Shown here one piece after another: positions 1-8,837 of a stretch of DNA of 64,000 nucleotides. Source of the DNA: an uncultured SAR86 cluster bacterium (GTDB taxonomy: Bacteria; Pseudomonadota; Gammaproteobacteria; Magnimaribacterales; D2472); the NCBI GenBank assembly GCA_902583575.1, contig CACHWY010000002.1:161557-225556 (forward strand). Direction: 5' to 3'. Positions within the stretch are counted from its first letter, which is position 1. Every line of letters begins with the position of its first letter. The notes beneath the pieces are model-generated. The model ran no database searches. It was not told the DNA's origin and was given only the letters and a program-made list of their open reading frames with translations. Both the position numbers and the translations under genes were made by a program.

Positions 1-398
1 GTGTGACCTGGACAAAAGTATACATCTAATTTTTCTTCTCCAACTTTCACGATATCACCTTCGTTTAACCATAAATCAGGTTGACAATTTTTAGAAGGAA
101 GTCCAAACATTTGACCTTGTTCTTGAAGACCATCAAGTAAAAATTTATCTTCAATATGTGGACCATGAATTTCTACTTTTAGTATTTCAGATAATTCGGT
201 TGCACCACCAGCATGGTCTATGTGTCCATGGGTTAAAAGAATTTTTTCAGGTATTAAATTATTATTCTTGGCAATTTCTAAAAGAATCTCAATATCTCCA
301 CCAGGGTCAACGATTGCGCATTTATTAGTAGTTGAACAATAAATAATTGATGCATTTTGTTGAAAAAGAGTGACTGATTGAACTAAAGCTTTTAACAT
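1..398 (-). CDS. MBL-fold metallo-hydrolase, N-terminal part (runs off the window)
   Basis: I translated this myself from the reverse strand; the start codon is the ATG complement at 396-398 and the C-terminus lies outside the window. The first 132 residues show a metallo-beta-lactamase fold: VDPGG at about 30-34 and the metal-binding HGHIDH at 57-62, followed by AGG. The sequence ends at PGHT, where the next metal His lies. It resembles the small glyoxalase-II-like hydrolases (YcbL type), which act on thioesters or related substrates. The exact substrate cannot be read. It is divergent from the next gene, with 35 bases between the start codons. Confidence 0.85.
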   Translation of the reverse strand, partial: MLKALVQSVTLFQQNASIIYCSTTNKCAIVDPGGDIEILLEIAKNNNLIPEKILLTHGHIDHAGGATELSEILKVEIHGPHIEDKFLLDGLQEQGQMFGLPSKNCQPDLWLNEGDIVKVGEEKLDVYFCPGH

Positions 399-433
399 AA
401 TTATTTTATAATATATGTATTAATTATATAAAA

Positions 434-2155
434 ATGAATACCAAACATACAGAATCAAAATTATTAACTAGACAGGCCTCAAAAGAGGAAAATGATTTAT
501 TAATTTCAAGAATAGGCTCTACTTATGAAGCAGCTAAACTAAGAAATACTTTATATGACAAATCGCCTGAAAATTTTCACACTCCAGTAGAGTTTTCATG
601 GAGTGCTTTTTGGAAAACTTTCATTTATGAAAATTTACCTCCAGTATTTTTTTCACCAATAGCAGCAATTTATTTAGAAGGTTCTCTTTCAAGGGCTTGG
701 CATGTCTCACAAAATAGAAACCTATGTGCTTTATCTACTCAACACAATCCTTTACTGGCAATAATAATTTCTTGGTTAATTGTATACCCAGGTTCATGGT
801 TGATAACCATAGCCTTGTTATTGGCATTATTTACAGATACTCAATTAATTCAGAATATAGATACCTTTCAAATATGTTTGGCTTACTTATGTTTGGTTAT
901 GAGAAGACTTATTATTTCAGCTAAATATGGATTTTTTAGACCTGAAGAATTAGAAAGACTCTGTCATCCAGCTCCAGAATGGAGTAATGATAAGACACAA
1001 AGAAAATTTATTGGTCAGGGATGGAGCAATCCTGAGAAATTTCCTGGATTAATTGAAGATGAAATGACATCAGCAATGGATGAAAATGATATATGTCTTC
1101 ATGGCATTCCAATTGAAGTAGATGAAAGTGTTGCTGAATTAATTTCCAAACAAAAGAGTAGTAATATTTTTTCTGCAAAGACATCGGCAACCAAAGAAAA
1201 AGAAATATCATCAGCATTTTTTTTATTCAATATTATAAGATCAGTTTATAAAAAAGATTTTGTTTCAGGATTTAGATTTATACTTTATTCAACAATGTTG
1301 GCAATTATTTTTATTCCACTTTTAATAAAATTTGTTTATGGTGTTTACCTATTTGGCGATAATGCAATCGAAAAATTTATTAGCTCTATGTCAATTTTTG
1401 GTTTTGTAATATGTTTCCAACTATTTTTCTTTGGGTTGGTTTGCGCTATAGACTTTCAACGAAGAATTGAGACAACAAAAAAATTAGGAGAACTTGTCAG
1501 ATTTCCTGGCATAAAATTCTCATCTTTATTTGAATCAAAAGATGAGACCAATAATAATTCAAGAATATTTATTGATCTTCAAAAAAGGGTAAATGTTTTT
1601 GCATGGATGAATATTAGAAATGTATTAAGATCTTTTGGTGAATCCTATCTTTATAGAATTGAAAGTTATACAGCAATTTTAGTTTTTTATTCTCTATTTT
1701 GTGTTGGTATATTAAATTTAATTGTTTGGACAGAGATGAGACATCATATATCAACTATTTATCTTATAGTTGCAATTATTGTATGCATCTCAGGCATAAG
1801 CATTTATTCAATATTTAAAGCTATAAAACTTCAATCTTTGAGTCAAAAACATAGAGATTTTGTAAGAAATGAAATATTTATTATTGAAGAAGAAATTTGT
1901 GAGCTAGAAGAAGAAAATACTAATGATGATAGGTTGAATGATCTTAAAAGCTCAAAAAACCTATTAACACAAGTAGATGCAAATATTAACTATAAAGAAC
2001 TAATATATAAACCAACAACTATCATGGGATACTCTGCAAATCCAGGCGTCATTGGATCAGTTCTAGGATTAGTTTTAACTGGTTGTCTTTTTGCTGTTCA
2101 GGGTTTTGTATCTACGGGAATAGAATACGATACTGCTGGTTGGTTTAATTTTTAG
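434..2155 (+). CDS. Unrecognised multi-pass membrane protein, 573 aa
   Basis: I do not recognise a family. Hydrophobic segments lie near residues 60-75, 105-155, 275-305, 320-345, 415-440 and 445-470, and one more lies at the extreme C-terminus (about 540-563). A soluble stretch of roughly 170-260 separates the first and second groups. A charged Glu-rich stretch (about 488-510, IIEEEICELEEE) may form a short coiled coil before the last membrane segment. There is no Shine-Dalgarno of note before the ATG. It is a single gene, followed by a weak AT-rich hairpin and then folE. Length and uninterrupted frame argue that it is real; the function is unknown. Confidence 0.7.
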   Translation: MNTKHTESKLLTRQASKEENDLLISRIGSTYEAAKLRNTLYDKSPENFHTPVEFSWSAFWKTFIYENLPPVFFSPIAAIYLEGSLSRAWHVSQNRNLCALSTQHNPLLAIIISWLIVYPGSWLITIALLLALFTDTQLIQNIDTFQICLAYLCLVMRRLIISAKYGFFRPEELERLCHPAPEWSNDKTQRKFIGQGWSNPEKFPGLIEDEMTSAMDENDICLHGIPIEVDESVAELISKQKSSNIFSAKTSATKEKEISSAFFLFNIIRSVYKKDFVSGFRFILYSTMLAIIFIPLLIKFVYGVYLFGDNAIEKFISSMSIFGFVICFQLFFFGLVCAIDFQRRIETTKKLGELVRFPGIKFSSLFESKDETNNNSRIFIDLQKRVNVFAWMNIRNVLRSFGESYLYRIESYTAILVFYSLFCVGILNLIVWTEMRHHISTIYLIVAIIVCISGISIYSIFKAIKLQSLSQKHRDFVRNEIFIIEEEICELEEENTNDDRLNDLKSSKNLLTQVDANINYKELIYKPTTIMGYSANPGVIGSVLGLVLTGCLFAVQGFVSTGIEYDTAGWFNF

Positions 2156-2181
2156 AAAAATGCTATAAAATATGCATTTTT
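2156..2181 (+). terminator. Weak AT-rich hairpin between the membrane protein and folE
   Basis: Arms AAAAATGC (2156-2163) and GCATTTTT (2174-2181) form an 8-bp stem with a 10-nt loop, ending in T residues immediately after the stop codon. Only two G:C pairs support it, so termination would be weak. The loop sequence TATAAAAT could equally be a -10 element for folE. Confidence 0.35.
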
Positions 2182-2201
2182 AACATTAATGGAATACAAA
2201 A

Positions 2202-2846
2202 ATGAGTAAAAAAGTATCTAAAGAAGAGGCTTTAAAGGCTGTAAAAACTATTACCAAAGAGATTTCAGAGAGCTCGCTTGAGCAAGAGGCTCTTGAGGCA
2301 GTCAGAACCTTGATACTTTGGGCTGGAGATGATCCTGAAAGAGAAGGGCTAATAGATACTCCTAAAAGGGTTGTTAAAGCATATAAAGAATTCTTTTCCG
2401 GATATGAAGAAGATCCAGAAGAGATATTAAGCAGAACTTTTGAAGAAGTTGAAGGTTATGATGATGCGGTAATTGTTAGAAACATAAGAGTAGAATCTCA
2501 TTGTGAGCATCATATGGTTCCAATTGTAGGAGTTGCACATATTGGCTATATTCCAAAAAAGAGAGTTGTTGGAATAAGTAAATTGGCAAGATTGGTAGAT
2601 TTGTTTGGAAAAAGACTTCAGACACAAGAAACAATGACTGCGCAAATTGCAGATACAATTGATAAAGTTCTTCAACCAAAAGGAGTTGCCGTAGTTATAG
2701 ATGCTAATCATCAATGCATGAGCACAAGAGGTGTCCATAAAACCGAATCTAGCACTATTACTTCAAGGATGTTAGGAACTTTTAGATCAGATAGTAAAGC
2801 AAGAGAAGAATTCATAAGTCTTATTCATTCACCAAAAAATCTTTAA
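2202..2846 (+). CDS. folE: GTP cyclohydrolase I
   Basis: FolE converts GTP to 7,8-dihydroneopterin triphosphate, the first step of tetrahydrofolate and pterin synthesis, as a cytoplasmic homodecamer. The 214-residue length is normal. Zinc ligands are visible at C101, H104 (in the run ESHCEHH) and C172 (in HQCMSTRGV), and the STITSR motif follows. It starts a run of five same-strand genes (folE, maf, PTPS-like, cysS, flavin protein) with spacings of a few bases or overlaps. The pterin-synthase-like gene two places downstream uses the same product class, which supports a shared pterin branch. Confidence 0.97.
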   Translation: MSKKVSKEEALKAVKTITKEISESSLEQEALEAVRTLILWAGDDPEREGLIDTPKRVVKAYKEFFSGYEEDPEEILSRTFEEVEGYDDAVIVRNIRVESHCEHHMVPIVGVAHIGYIPKKRVVGISKLARLVDLFGKRLQTQETMTAQIADTIDKVLQPKGVAVVIDANHQCMSTRGVHKTESSTITSRMLGTFRSDSKAREEFISLIHSPKNL

Positions 2847-3470
2847 ATGAATAGGTCTCTGGAATATTCCAGTATTAAGCCTAATATTCCTATTATTCTT
2901 GCATCTGGATCAGATAGCAGAAAACAAATGCTTGAAGAAGCAGGAATTATTTTTGAGGTTATAGTTTCTTCTGCTGATGAAGAATTAATTAAGAATGAAA
3001 TTTCATCGCTGCCATTTAATGAGCAAGTAATTCATCTAGCAAAAGCTAAAGCAAAATTAATAAGCAAAAAACACCCAGATAATATTGTAATTGGCGGAGA
3101 CCAGATGTGTGTGCTTGGAGAAAAATTACTCCATAAACCAGGCTCAAAGGATAGAGCCATAGAAAGTCTCAAACTTTTATCAAATCAAACACATTTTCAG
3201 CATAGCGGAGTTTGTATTTATAAGAACAATGATTGTATTTGGGAATATTCTGAGTCAGTAGAGCTTAAAATGCATGATCTAAAAGAAACGGAGATTGAGA
3301 ATTATGTTGAAATGGAAAATCCAATAAATGCAGCAGGATCTTATAAGTTTGAATCTTTAGGATGTAATTTATTTTCCTATGTGGGTGGTTCTTCATTCAC
3401 AGTAAGAGGTATGCCACTAATACCATTATTAAATGCTTTAAGGGAACTGGATATAATTGATTTAAAATGA
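2847..3470 (+). CDS. maf: Maf family nucleotide pyrophosphatase
   Basis: Maf proteins hydrolyse modified or non-canonical nucleoside triphosphates to monophosphates. The N-terminal phosphate-binding motif reads ILASGSDSRKQML at about residues 17-29, and the conserved IGGDQM follows near residue 81. The length of 207 aa is usual for the family. The ATG sits directly after the folE stop codon, so the two are probably translationally coupled. Which Maf subclass it is (dTTP/UTP or m7GTP) is not certain from reading alone. Confidence 0.93.
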   Translation: MNRSLEYSSIKPNIPIILASGSDSRKQMLEEAGIIFEVIVSSADEELIKNEISSLPFNEQVIHLAKAKAKLISKKHPDNIVIGGDQMCVLGEKLLHKPGSKDRAIESLKLLSNQTHFQHSGVCIYKNNDCIWEYSESVELKMHDLKETEIENYVEMENPINAAGSYKFESLGCNLFSYVGGSSFTVRGMPLIPLLNALRELDIIDLK

Positions 3471-3474
3471 TTTT

Positions 3475-3924
3475 ATGAAAACATATCAAATTATAAAAAC
3501 ATTAGGACCTGAAAATGGATTTACATGTGCATACCGTCAATGGAGAGCTAAATCTGATTGTAAATATATCCATGGTTATAGCTTAGGTTTTAGGTTTACT
3601 ATGGAAACTACCGAGCTAGATGAAAATTCATGGGTTTATGATTTTGGTAGTTTTAAAGATATACGTAAATGGGTTAAGGATAATTTTGACCATACATTAT
3701 TAATAGCACAAGATGATCCTGAAAAAGATTTTCTTATAAGCTTTGTTGATAAAAAAATTGCTAAAGTCATAGAGTTCCCTGACGTAGGTTGTGAAAAGTT
3801 TGCTGAATATACTTACAATTTTGTTAATGAATATATTTCATCAGAAACTAGTGGACGGGTAAAATTAATTTCAGTTGAAGTTTTTGAGCATGGAGCCAAT
3901 AGTGCAGTATTTAAAAATATTTAA
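3475..3924 (+). CDS. Divergent 6-pyruvoyl-tetrahydropterin synthase / QueD-like protein
   Basis: The 149-residue protein has the layout of the PTPS/QueD family, which acts on dihydroneopterin triphosphate: a CxxxHG segment (C29, H33), VYDFGSFK, FDHTLL (D72, H73), GCEKFAEY around 106-112, and a late VEVFEHG (E138). The metal site is altered. The usual first zinc His is missing (FTCAYRQW at 17-24) and the usual HGHN reads HGYS. It may therefore be a sister subfamily with a different reaction; similar forms with this altered motif exist in alphaproteobacteria, as far as I recall. It lies just after folE-maf and overlaps cysS. Confidence 0.85.
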   Translation: MKTYQIIKTLGPENGFTCAYRQWRAKSDCKYIHGYSLGFRFTMETTELDENSWVYDFGSFKDIRKWVKDNFDHTLLIAQDDPEKDFLISFVDKKIAKVIEFPDVGCEKFAEYTYNFVNEYISSETSGRVKLISVEVFEHGANSAVFKNI

Positions 3925-5275
3925 TACATTAAATAGCAAAAAAGAAACATTTAAACCTATTGATTCTAATCATGTGAAAATATATGCATGCGGACCAACC
4001 GTTTATAACTATGCTCATATAGGCAATGCAAGAATGGCGGTTGTTTTTGATACTTTTGTAAGGACGCTAAAGGCTGTTTATCCAAAAGTAACCTATGTAT
4101 CTAATATTACAGATATCGACGATAAGATTATTGAAGCAGCAAAAGAACAAAAGGTTGAAATATCTCAAATAACAGACAAGTACACTAAAATTTATAACGA
4201 GGATATGGCAAGACTTAATGTTTTAGTACCAGATGTTCAACCTAAGGCTACAGAATTTATCCCGGAAATGATTAATTTAATTGAAGATTTGATTAGTAAA
4301 GATTTTGCATATGAAAAAGAAGGACATGTCTTATTTCATGTGCCTTTGTATTTAAATTATGGAAAATTATCAAATAGAAATAGGGAAGAACAGATAGCTG
4401 GTAGCAGAGTAGAGGTAGCACCTTTTAAAAAACATCCAGCAGATTTTATTTTATGGAAACCAAGTGATGATACACAACCTGGATGGGATTCTCCATGGGG
4501 CTTTGGGAGACCAGGATGGCATACAGAATGCTCAGCTATGTCTGAAAAAACACTTGGACTGCCATTTGATATACATGGAGGGGGAAGGGACTTAATTTTT
4601 CCACATCATGAAAATGAAATTGCACAAAGTTGTTGTTCTTCAGCAAATATCGATGATCCAACTTCTTATGCTAGATATTGGATGCATAATGGATTTGTTA
4701 CGATTGATGGAGAAAAAATGTCCAAATCTCTTGGCAATATTATTTTAGTAAAAGATTTAATTGAACATCATCATGGGGAGGTTATTAGGTTGGCACTTTT
4801 ATCATCTCACTACAGACAGGGATTGGATTGGAATGAAAAAATAATACACCAATCTAAAAAATTATTAGATAAACTTTATGCCATTCTTAAAGATCTAGAT
4901 AATACCGATCAAGACGATGCAATTCTATTAAATAAAGATGTAATTGGACCATTAATGGATGATTTAAATACACCCGGGCTAATTGCAGAATTAAATAAAA
5001 TAGTTAAAGAATTTAGCACAATAAAAGATGAAGAAAAGCCAGCTGTTAAATCAAAATTAATCTTTATTGGATCGACACTTGGAATTCTTGGAGATAAAAA
5101 TTTTAATCATGTTTCTGATAAATTTAAAAATAAAATAGAAGAACTAATTCAAAAAAGAACAGAGGCTAAGCAGGATAAAAATTTTGATAAAGCAGATGAA
5201 ATAAGGCAAGAACTACTAGACCTAGGGGTTGAAATAAAGGATACCAGCGATGGAACTAATTGGAATCTTAAATAG
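3902..5275 (+). CDS. cysS: Cysteinyl-tRNA synthetase
   Basis: CysRS charges tRNA-Cys. The class I signatures are the HIGNAR segment after ACGPTVYNY, the zinc-site WHTECSAM region and KMSKSLGN. I prefer the GTG at 3902 as the start. It gives an N-terminus MQYLKIFNTL like that of other CysRS proteins (457 aa), and it has a GGAG at 3892-3895 six bases upstream. An in-frame ATG at 3875 or 3890 would add residues not seen in the family and has no such site. The gene overlaps the PTPS-like gene by 23 bases. Confidence 0.96.
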   Translation: MQYLKIFNTLNSKKETFKPIDSNHVKIYACGPTVYNYAHIGNARMAVVFDTFVRTLKAVYPKVTYVSNITDIDDKIIEAAKEQKVEISQITDKYTKIYNEDMARLNVLVPDVQPKATEFIPEMINLIEDLISKDFAYEKEGHVLFHVPLYLNYGKLSNRNREEQIAGSRVEVAPFKKHPADFILWKPSDDTQPGWDSPWGFGRPGWHTECSAMSEKTLGLPFDIHGGGRDLIFPHHENEIAQSCCSSANIDDPTSYARYWMHNGFVTIDGEKMSKSLGNIILVKDLIEHHHGEVIRLALLSSHYRQGLDWNEKIIHQSKKLLDKLYAILKDLDNTDQDDAILLNKDVIGPLMDDLNTPGLIAELNKIVKEFSTIKDEEKPAVKSKLIFIGSTLGILGDKNFNHVSDKFKNKIEELIQKRTEAKQDKNFDKADEIRQELLDLGVEIKDTSDGTNWNLK

Positions 5276-5874
5276 TGGGAATTCATCAAACAATTAATCT
5301 TCCTGAATCATATACAGACCTAGATCAAACTCTTAACAGCGCTGATTTAATATTTTCTGATGCTGTTGCTAATGCAACGACTCTTTTTCATACCCCAGTA
5401 GTATCTTCAATCAAAGGAAAAGAACTTGTGTCAAGAGTGATGGTTTTAAGAGAGTTTAATTTAACTAATAAAATGATGAGATTCCATACTGATTATAGGG
5501 CCGCTAAAATAAAACAATTTACAGAAAATAATAATGTATCTGTAATAGGTTATGATCCAGATTTAAAAATACAAATAAAATTACAAGGAAAAATTAGAGT
5601 CCATCATGCTGATGAGGTTACTGAGTCAGCATGGAAAGAATCTAATGCACGCTCAAAGAAATGTTATTCAATAAAAGATGGATCAACAAAAGAAATACTA
5701 GAACCATCTGACTATGATATTCAAGACTTTGAAGTAGAAGATGGTTATGAAAATTTTGCTGTTTTAATTTTTAATTTTAATACTTTAGAATTTTTATATT
5801 TAAAGAGTTCAGGTCATAGACGAGCAATCCATAGATGGGAAGATGATTTAAAATCAACTTGGTTAGTCCCTTAA
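5275..5874 (+). CDS. Pyridoxamine 5'-phosphate oxidase-like flavin-binding protein
   Basis: The 199-residue protein has the split-barrel FMN-binding pattern: SRVMVLREFN near 52-62, a RFHTDYRAAK phosphate-binding stretch, IKLQGKIRVHH, and a C-terminal GHRRAIHRW segment. It looks like the second Pfam class of such oxidases (alr4036-like), not true PdxH, because the usual PdxH N-terminus and C-terminal substrate residues are not evident. The start is a GTG whose first base is the last base of the cysS stop codon (TAGTG). The substrate is unknown. Confidence 0.8.
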   Translation: MGIHQTINLPESYTDLDQTLNSADLIFSDAVANATTLFHTPVVSSIKGKELVSRVMVLREFNLTNKMMRFHTDYRAAKIKQFTENNNVSVIGYDPDLKIQIKLQGKIRVHHADEVTESAWKESNARSKKCYSIKDGSTKEILEPSDYDIQDFEVEDGYENFAVLIFNFNTLEFLYLKSSGHRRAIHRWEDDLKSTWLVP

Positions 5875-5930
5875 TACAATAAATAATGTATTATTTATAC
5901 TCATTTTTAAATTTTATCGAGGAGAAAGAA

Positions 5931-6416
5931 ATGAAAAAAATATTTTTATTAAGTATTTTAGTTTTTGCTACAGGCTCTATCTTTGCTGATGGGCATACAG
6001 CGGATGAAAAACAGGTCTTAAAGGCTTTGGCTGAATATTTTGATGCTAGGAATGATCAAGATTGGGAAAAAGCTGTCACATTTGAAAGTAAAGCTGGTAC
6101 TTATAATACAAACTCTGATGGAAGCTTTCATAAACCGTTAATAAAACAATCAGCTGAAGATTGGGCTAACTCAAATCAAGGCGGATCTTTAAATATTTAT
6201 TATCCTGAAGCAGTTATGCTTTCTAAAGATGTAGCTTTTGTTAGATTTTATTATGAGGGTATGACAGAAGTTTCTGGTATCACAAAACCTTATAGAACCA
6301 GAGTTACAATGACCTGGGTTAAAGAAAATGGAAATTGGGTAACTAGAACTCAACATTATTCTGCCGCTGCTTATGGAGGTGTCCATATTTCTCAAGCAAG
6401 CGATTTCCAAGATTAA
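5931..6416 (+). CDS. Secreted SnoaL/NTF2-like protein (DUF4440 type)
   Basis: The ATG at 5931 is chosen because a GAGGAGAAAG Shine-Dalgarno lies just upstream and a clean signal peptide (MKKIFLLSILVF...IFADG) starts there; an upstream in-frame ATG at 5886 lacks both. The mature part (about 140 aa) has the cone-shaped SnoaL/NTF2 pattern: EYFDARNDQDWEKAV, a central VAFVRFYYEG strand, and TMTWVKENGNWVTRTQHYS. Such domains bind or modify small molecules, but no catalytic set can be named. A strong terminator follows directly. Confidence 0.75.
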   Translation: MKKIFLLSILVFATGSIFADGHTADEKQVLKALAEYFDARNDQDWEKAVTFESKAGTYNTNSDGSFHKPLIKQSAEDWANSNQGGSLNIYYPEAVMLSKDVAFVRFYYEGMTEVSGITKPYRTRVTMTWVKENGNWVTRTQHYSAAAYGGVHISQASDFQD

Positions 6417-6432
6417 TTATTTTTGATTAACG

Positions 6433-6461
6433 AAAAAACCCTCTTTCATAGAGGGTTTTTT
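6433..6461 (+). terminator. Intrinsic terminator after the SnoaL-like gene
   Basis: AAAAAACCCTC pairs with GAGGGTTTTTT around a 7-nt loop and ends in a T run. The flanking A run makes it work on both strands, so it can also end the tRNA-Arg transcript that converges from the right. Confidence 0.9.
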
Positions 6462-6463
6462 AT

Positions 6464-6538
6464 TGGTGCCCTCTGCAGGAATCGAACCTGCAACTAATCC
6501 TTAGGAGGGATTTGTTATATCCATTTAACTAAGAAGGC
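6464..6538 (-). tRNA. tRNA-Arg (anticodon CCT)
   Basis: The reverse complement folds as a cloverleaf: acceptor arms GCCTTCT and AGAGGGC, D stem GTTA/TAAC, anticodon stem AATCC/GGATT with loop CTCCTAA, T arm GCAGG-TTCGAAT-CCTGC, then A73 and an encoded CCA at 6464-6466. The anticodon CCT reads AGG arginine codons. Confidence 0.96.
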
Positions 6539-6608
6539 TTTAAAATTGTTTTTTATTTCATAATAAATAACTTTATAAAAAAATTGAGATCCAATCTATA
6601 ATATATAT

Positions 6609-8534
6609 ATGAAAATTACTTTACCTGACAAAAGTGTAAGAGAGTTACCAGATGGATCGTCTGGTTATGATATAGCAAAAGATATTGGCCCAGGGTTAGC
6701 TAAATCCGCTGTGGCAATCATTGTTAACGGCGAAAAAAAAGATTTACATGATATTATCGAAAAGGATTCAACAGCGTCAATAATTACAATAGATTCAGAA
6801 GATGGTCTTGAAATAATGAGACACACTCTTACTGCACAGGTTCTAGCAAAAGCTTTAAAAAATCTTTATCCAAAATCTTATTTAGCAATTGGACCAACGA
6901 TTGAAGATGGCTTTTATTATGATATTGAAACAAGTCAATCAATATCAGCAGATGATCTTGAGAAAATTGAAAAAGAAATGAATAAAATTATTTCTTCAAA
7001 ATCATCTATAACAAAGAAAATCGCAAGTAAGAAAGATGCATTAGAAGTTTTTAAATCCCTTGAAGAGCCATATAAACAAACAATTATAAATGAATCAGAT
7101 CAAAAAGATAATTTTCAGCTTTATTATCAAGATCAAGATAGTTTTGTAGATCTATGTAAAGGACCCCATCTACCAAATTTGAGTTTTATAGGATCTTTTA
7201 AGTTAACGAAGGTTTCTGGAGCATATTGGAAAGGAGACTCTAAGAATACTATGCTTACAAGAATTTATGGTACTGCTTGGAATAGTGACAAAGATCTAAA
7301 TAAGCACTTAAATTCAATTGAAGAAGCGCAAAAAAGAGATCATAGAAAGCTTGGGAAAGAAATGGATTTGTTTCACTTTCAAGATGAGGCCCCAGGAATG
7401 GTCTTTTGGCATCCAGATGGATGGACCATTTATAGACAATTACAAAACTTTGTAAGACAAAAGATTGAGAGTAATGGTTATGTTGAAATTAATACACCAT
7501 TAGTAATTGATAGGAAGTTATGGGAAGCATCAGGACATTGGGATAAGTATCGAGAAAATATGTTTATCACTGAAATAGATGAAGAGCATGCAAATGAAAA
7601 AAGAGTTAATGCATTAAAGCCGATGAACTGTCCTGGCCATGTTCAAATTTATAATCAAGGAATAAAGTCCTACAAAGATTTGCCATTAAGATTTGCAGAA
7701 TTTGGTGCCTGTCATAGATATGAGCCATCTGGAACGATGCATGGGCTCATGAGAGTTCGCGGATTTACTCAGGATGATGGACATATCTTCTGTACAGAGG
7801 ATCAAATTGAATCAGAAACAGGACTATTTATAAATTTATTATCCGATATATATGCTGATTTAGGATTTAAAGATTTTAATATTAAATTATCTACAAGACC
7901 TGAAGTTAGAGTAGGGTCAGATAAAACATGGGATAAGGCTGAGCAAGCACTTGAATCAGCAATAAAAAATTTGGGATACCCATATAAGCTGGATGAAGGA
8001 GATGGCGCATTTTATGGCCCAAAATTAGATTTTGTTTTAACAGATGCAATTGGAAGGGCATGGCAATGTGGCACTTTTCAATTAGATTTTAATTTAGCAG
8101 ATAGGTTGGATGCTGAATTTGTTGGCGAAGATGGAAAAAAACATATCCCAGTTATGATTCATAGAGCAGTTCTAGGATCTTTTGAGAGGTTTATTGGCAT
8201 TCTTATAGAAAATTATTCTGGCAAGCTACCTTTTTGGCTTGCTCCTAAACAGGTTGTAATAGCCTCAATAGTTTCTGAAGTTAACGATTATGTTATGGAA
8301 ATTCAAGAATTATTTAAAAATAAAGGCATCAGGACTGAAGTAGACCTAAGAAATGAAAAAATTAGTTACAAAGTGAGAGAACACAGCTCTAAAAAAGTAC
8401 CTATTATTTTAGCAATTGGAAAAAATGAAAAAGCTGATAATACTGTCTCTATAAGAAGAATAGGCAGCAATGATTCGAAAGTGATGGATTTAGATAAAGC
8501 AGTTCAAGAAATTACTAAAGAAAATACTATATGA
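6609..8534 (+). CDS. thrS: Threonyl-tRNA synthetase
   Basis: ThrRS charges tRNA-Thr and edits Ser-tRNA-Thr. The 641-residue protein has the full set: an N-terminal TGS domain (1-60), the editing/SAD domain with [13 protein letters not shown] near 82-95, the class II core with MNCPGHVQ, the motif 2 run [21 protein letters not shown], and the C-terminal anticodon domain. The usual partners infC-rpmI-rplT are not downstream. Instead yidD overlaps by four bases (ATGA). There is little room for a leader, because tRNA-Arg lies 70 bases upstream on the other strand. Confidence 0.98.
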   Translation: MKITLPDKSVRELPDGSSGYDIAKDIGPGLAKSAVAIIVNGEKKDLHDIIEKDSTASIITIDSEDGLEIMRHTLTAQVLAKALKNLYPKSYLAIGPTIEDGFYYDIETSQSISADDLEKIEKEMNKIISSKSSITKKIASKKDALEVFKSLEEPYKQTIINESDQKDNFQLYYQDQDSFVDLCKGPHLPNLSFIGSFKLTKVSGAYWKGDSKNTMLTRIYGTAWNSDKDLNKHLNSIEEAQKRDHRKLGKEMDLFHFQDEAPGMVFWHPDGWTIYRQLQNFVRQKIESNGYVEINTPLVIDRKLWEASGHWDKYRENMFITEIDEEHANEKRVNALKPMNCPGHVQIYNQGIKSYKDLPLRFAEFGACHRYEPSGTMHGLMRVRGFTQDDGHIFCTEDQIESETGLFINLLSDIYADLGFKDFNIKLSTRPEVRVGSDKTWDKAEQALESAIKNLGYPYKLDEGDGAFYGPKLDFVLTDAIGRAWQCGTFQLDFNLADRLDAEFVGEDGKKHIPVMIHRAVLGSFERFIGILIENYSGKLPFWLAPKQVVIASIVSEVNDYVMEIQELFKNKGIRTEVDLRNEKISYKVREHSSKKVPIILAIGKNEKADNTVSIRRIGSNDSKVMDLDKAVQEITKENTI

Positions 8535-8725
8535 TTGCTAGAATCTTCATACTACCAATAAGGTTCTATAGATACTTTATTTCACCCTTATTTCCTCCTA
8601 CATGCAGATTTCAGCCCACTTGTTCAGCATATGCTATTGAGGTCATTCTAGAAAAAGGGGTTTTTAGGGGCACATTTCTTGCAATACAAAGGGTTTTAAA
8701 GTGCCATCCTTGGCATAATTCTTAA
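8531..8725 (+). CDS. yidD: Membrane protein insertion efficiency factor YidD
   Basis: YidD is a small inner-membrane-associated protein that helps YidC-dependent insertion. The 64 residues carry the family hallmarks: an amphipathic N-terminus ([13 protein letters not shown]), [11 protein letters not shown], and a C-terminal KCHPWH. The usual location is between rnpA and yidC. Here it overlaps the end of thrS (ATGA), so it appears to have moved. The protein looks complete. Confidence 0.92.
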   Translation: MIARIFILPIRFYRYFISPLFPPTCRFQPTCSAYAIEVILEKGVFRGTFLAIQRVLKCHPWHNS

Positions 8726-8769
8726 TAAAAAACCGGTTTTTTTAGCACCTAAAAAAAATATATTTTTCT

Positions 8770-8787
8770 ATCATATTCTTATATGAT
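8770..8787. promoter_or_regulatory. Inverted repeat upstream of the large TonB receptor gene
   Basis: ATCATAT (8770-8776) and ATATGAT (8781-8787) form perfect 7-base arms around TCTT, about 50 bases before the start codon at 8838. This position fits an operator overlapping the promoter. No regulator can be named, and AT-rich DNA makes chance palindromes more likely. Confidence 0.35.
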
Positions 8788-8837
8788 ATGATTCACACAT
8801 AATTTATGCGTTCATACGTAGCAATAAAGGGGGTTAT

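Noticed and set aside
8727..8743. AAAAAACCGGTTTTTTT as a terminator after yidD
   Set aside because: It is a perfect palindrome with no loop; a hairpin would have to open its only G:C pairs. Possible but too weak to list.
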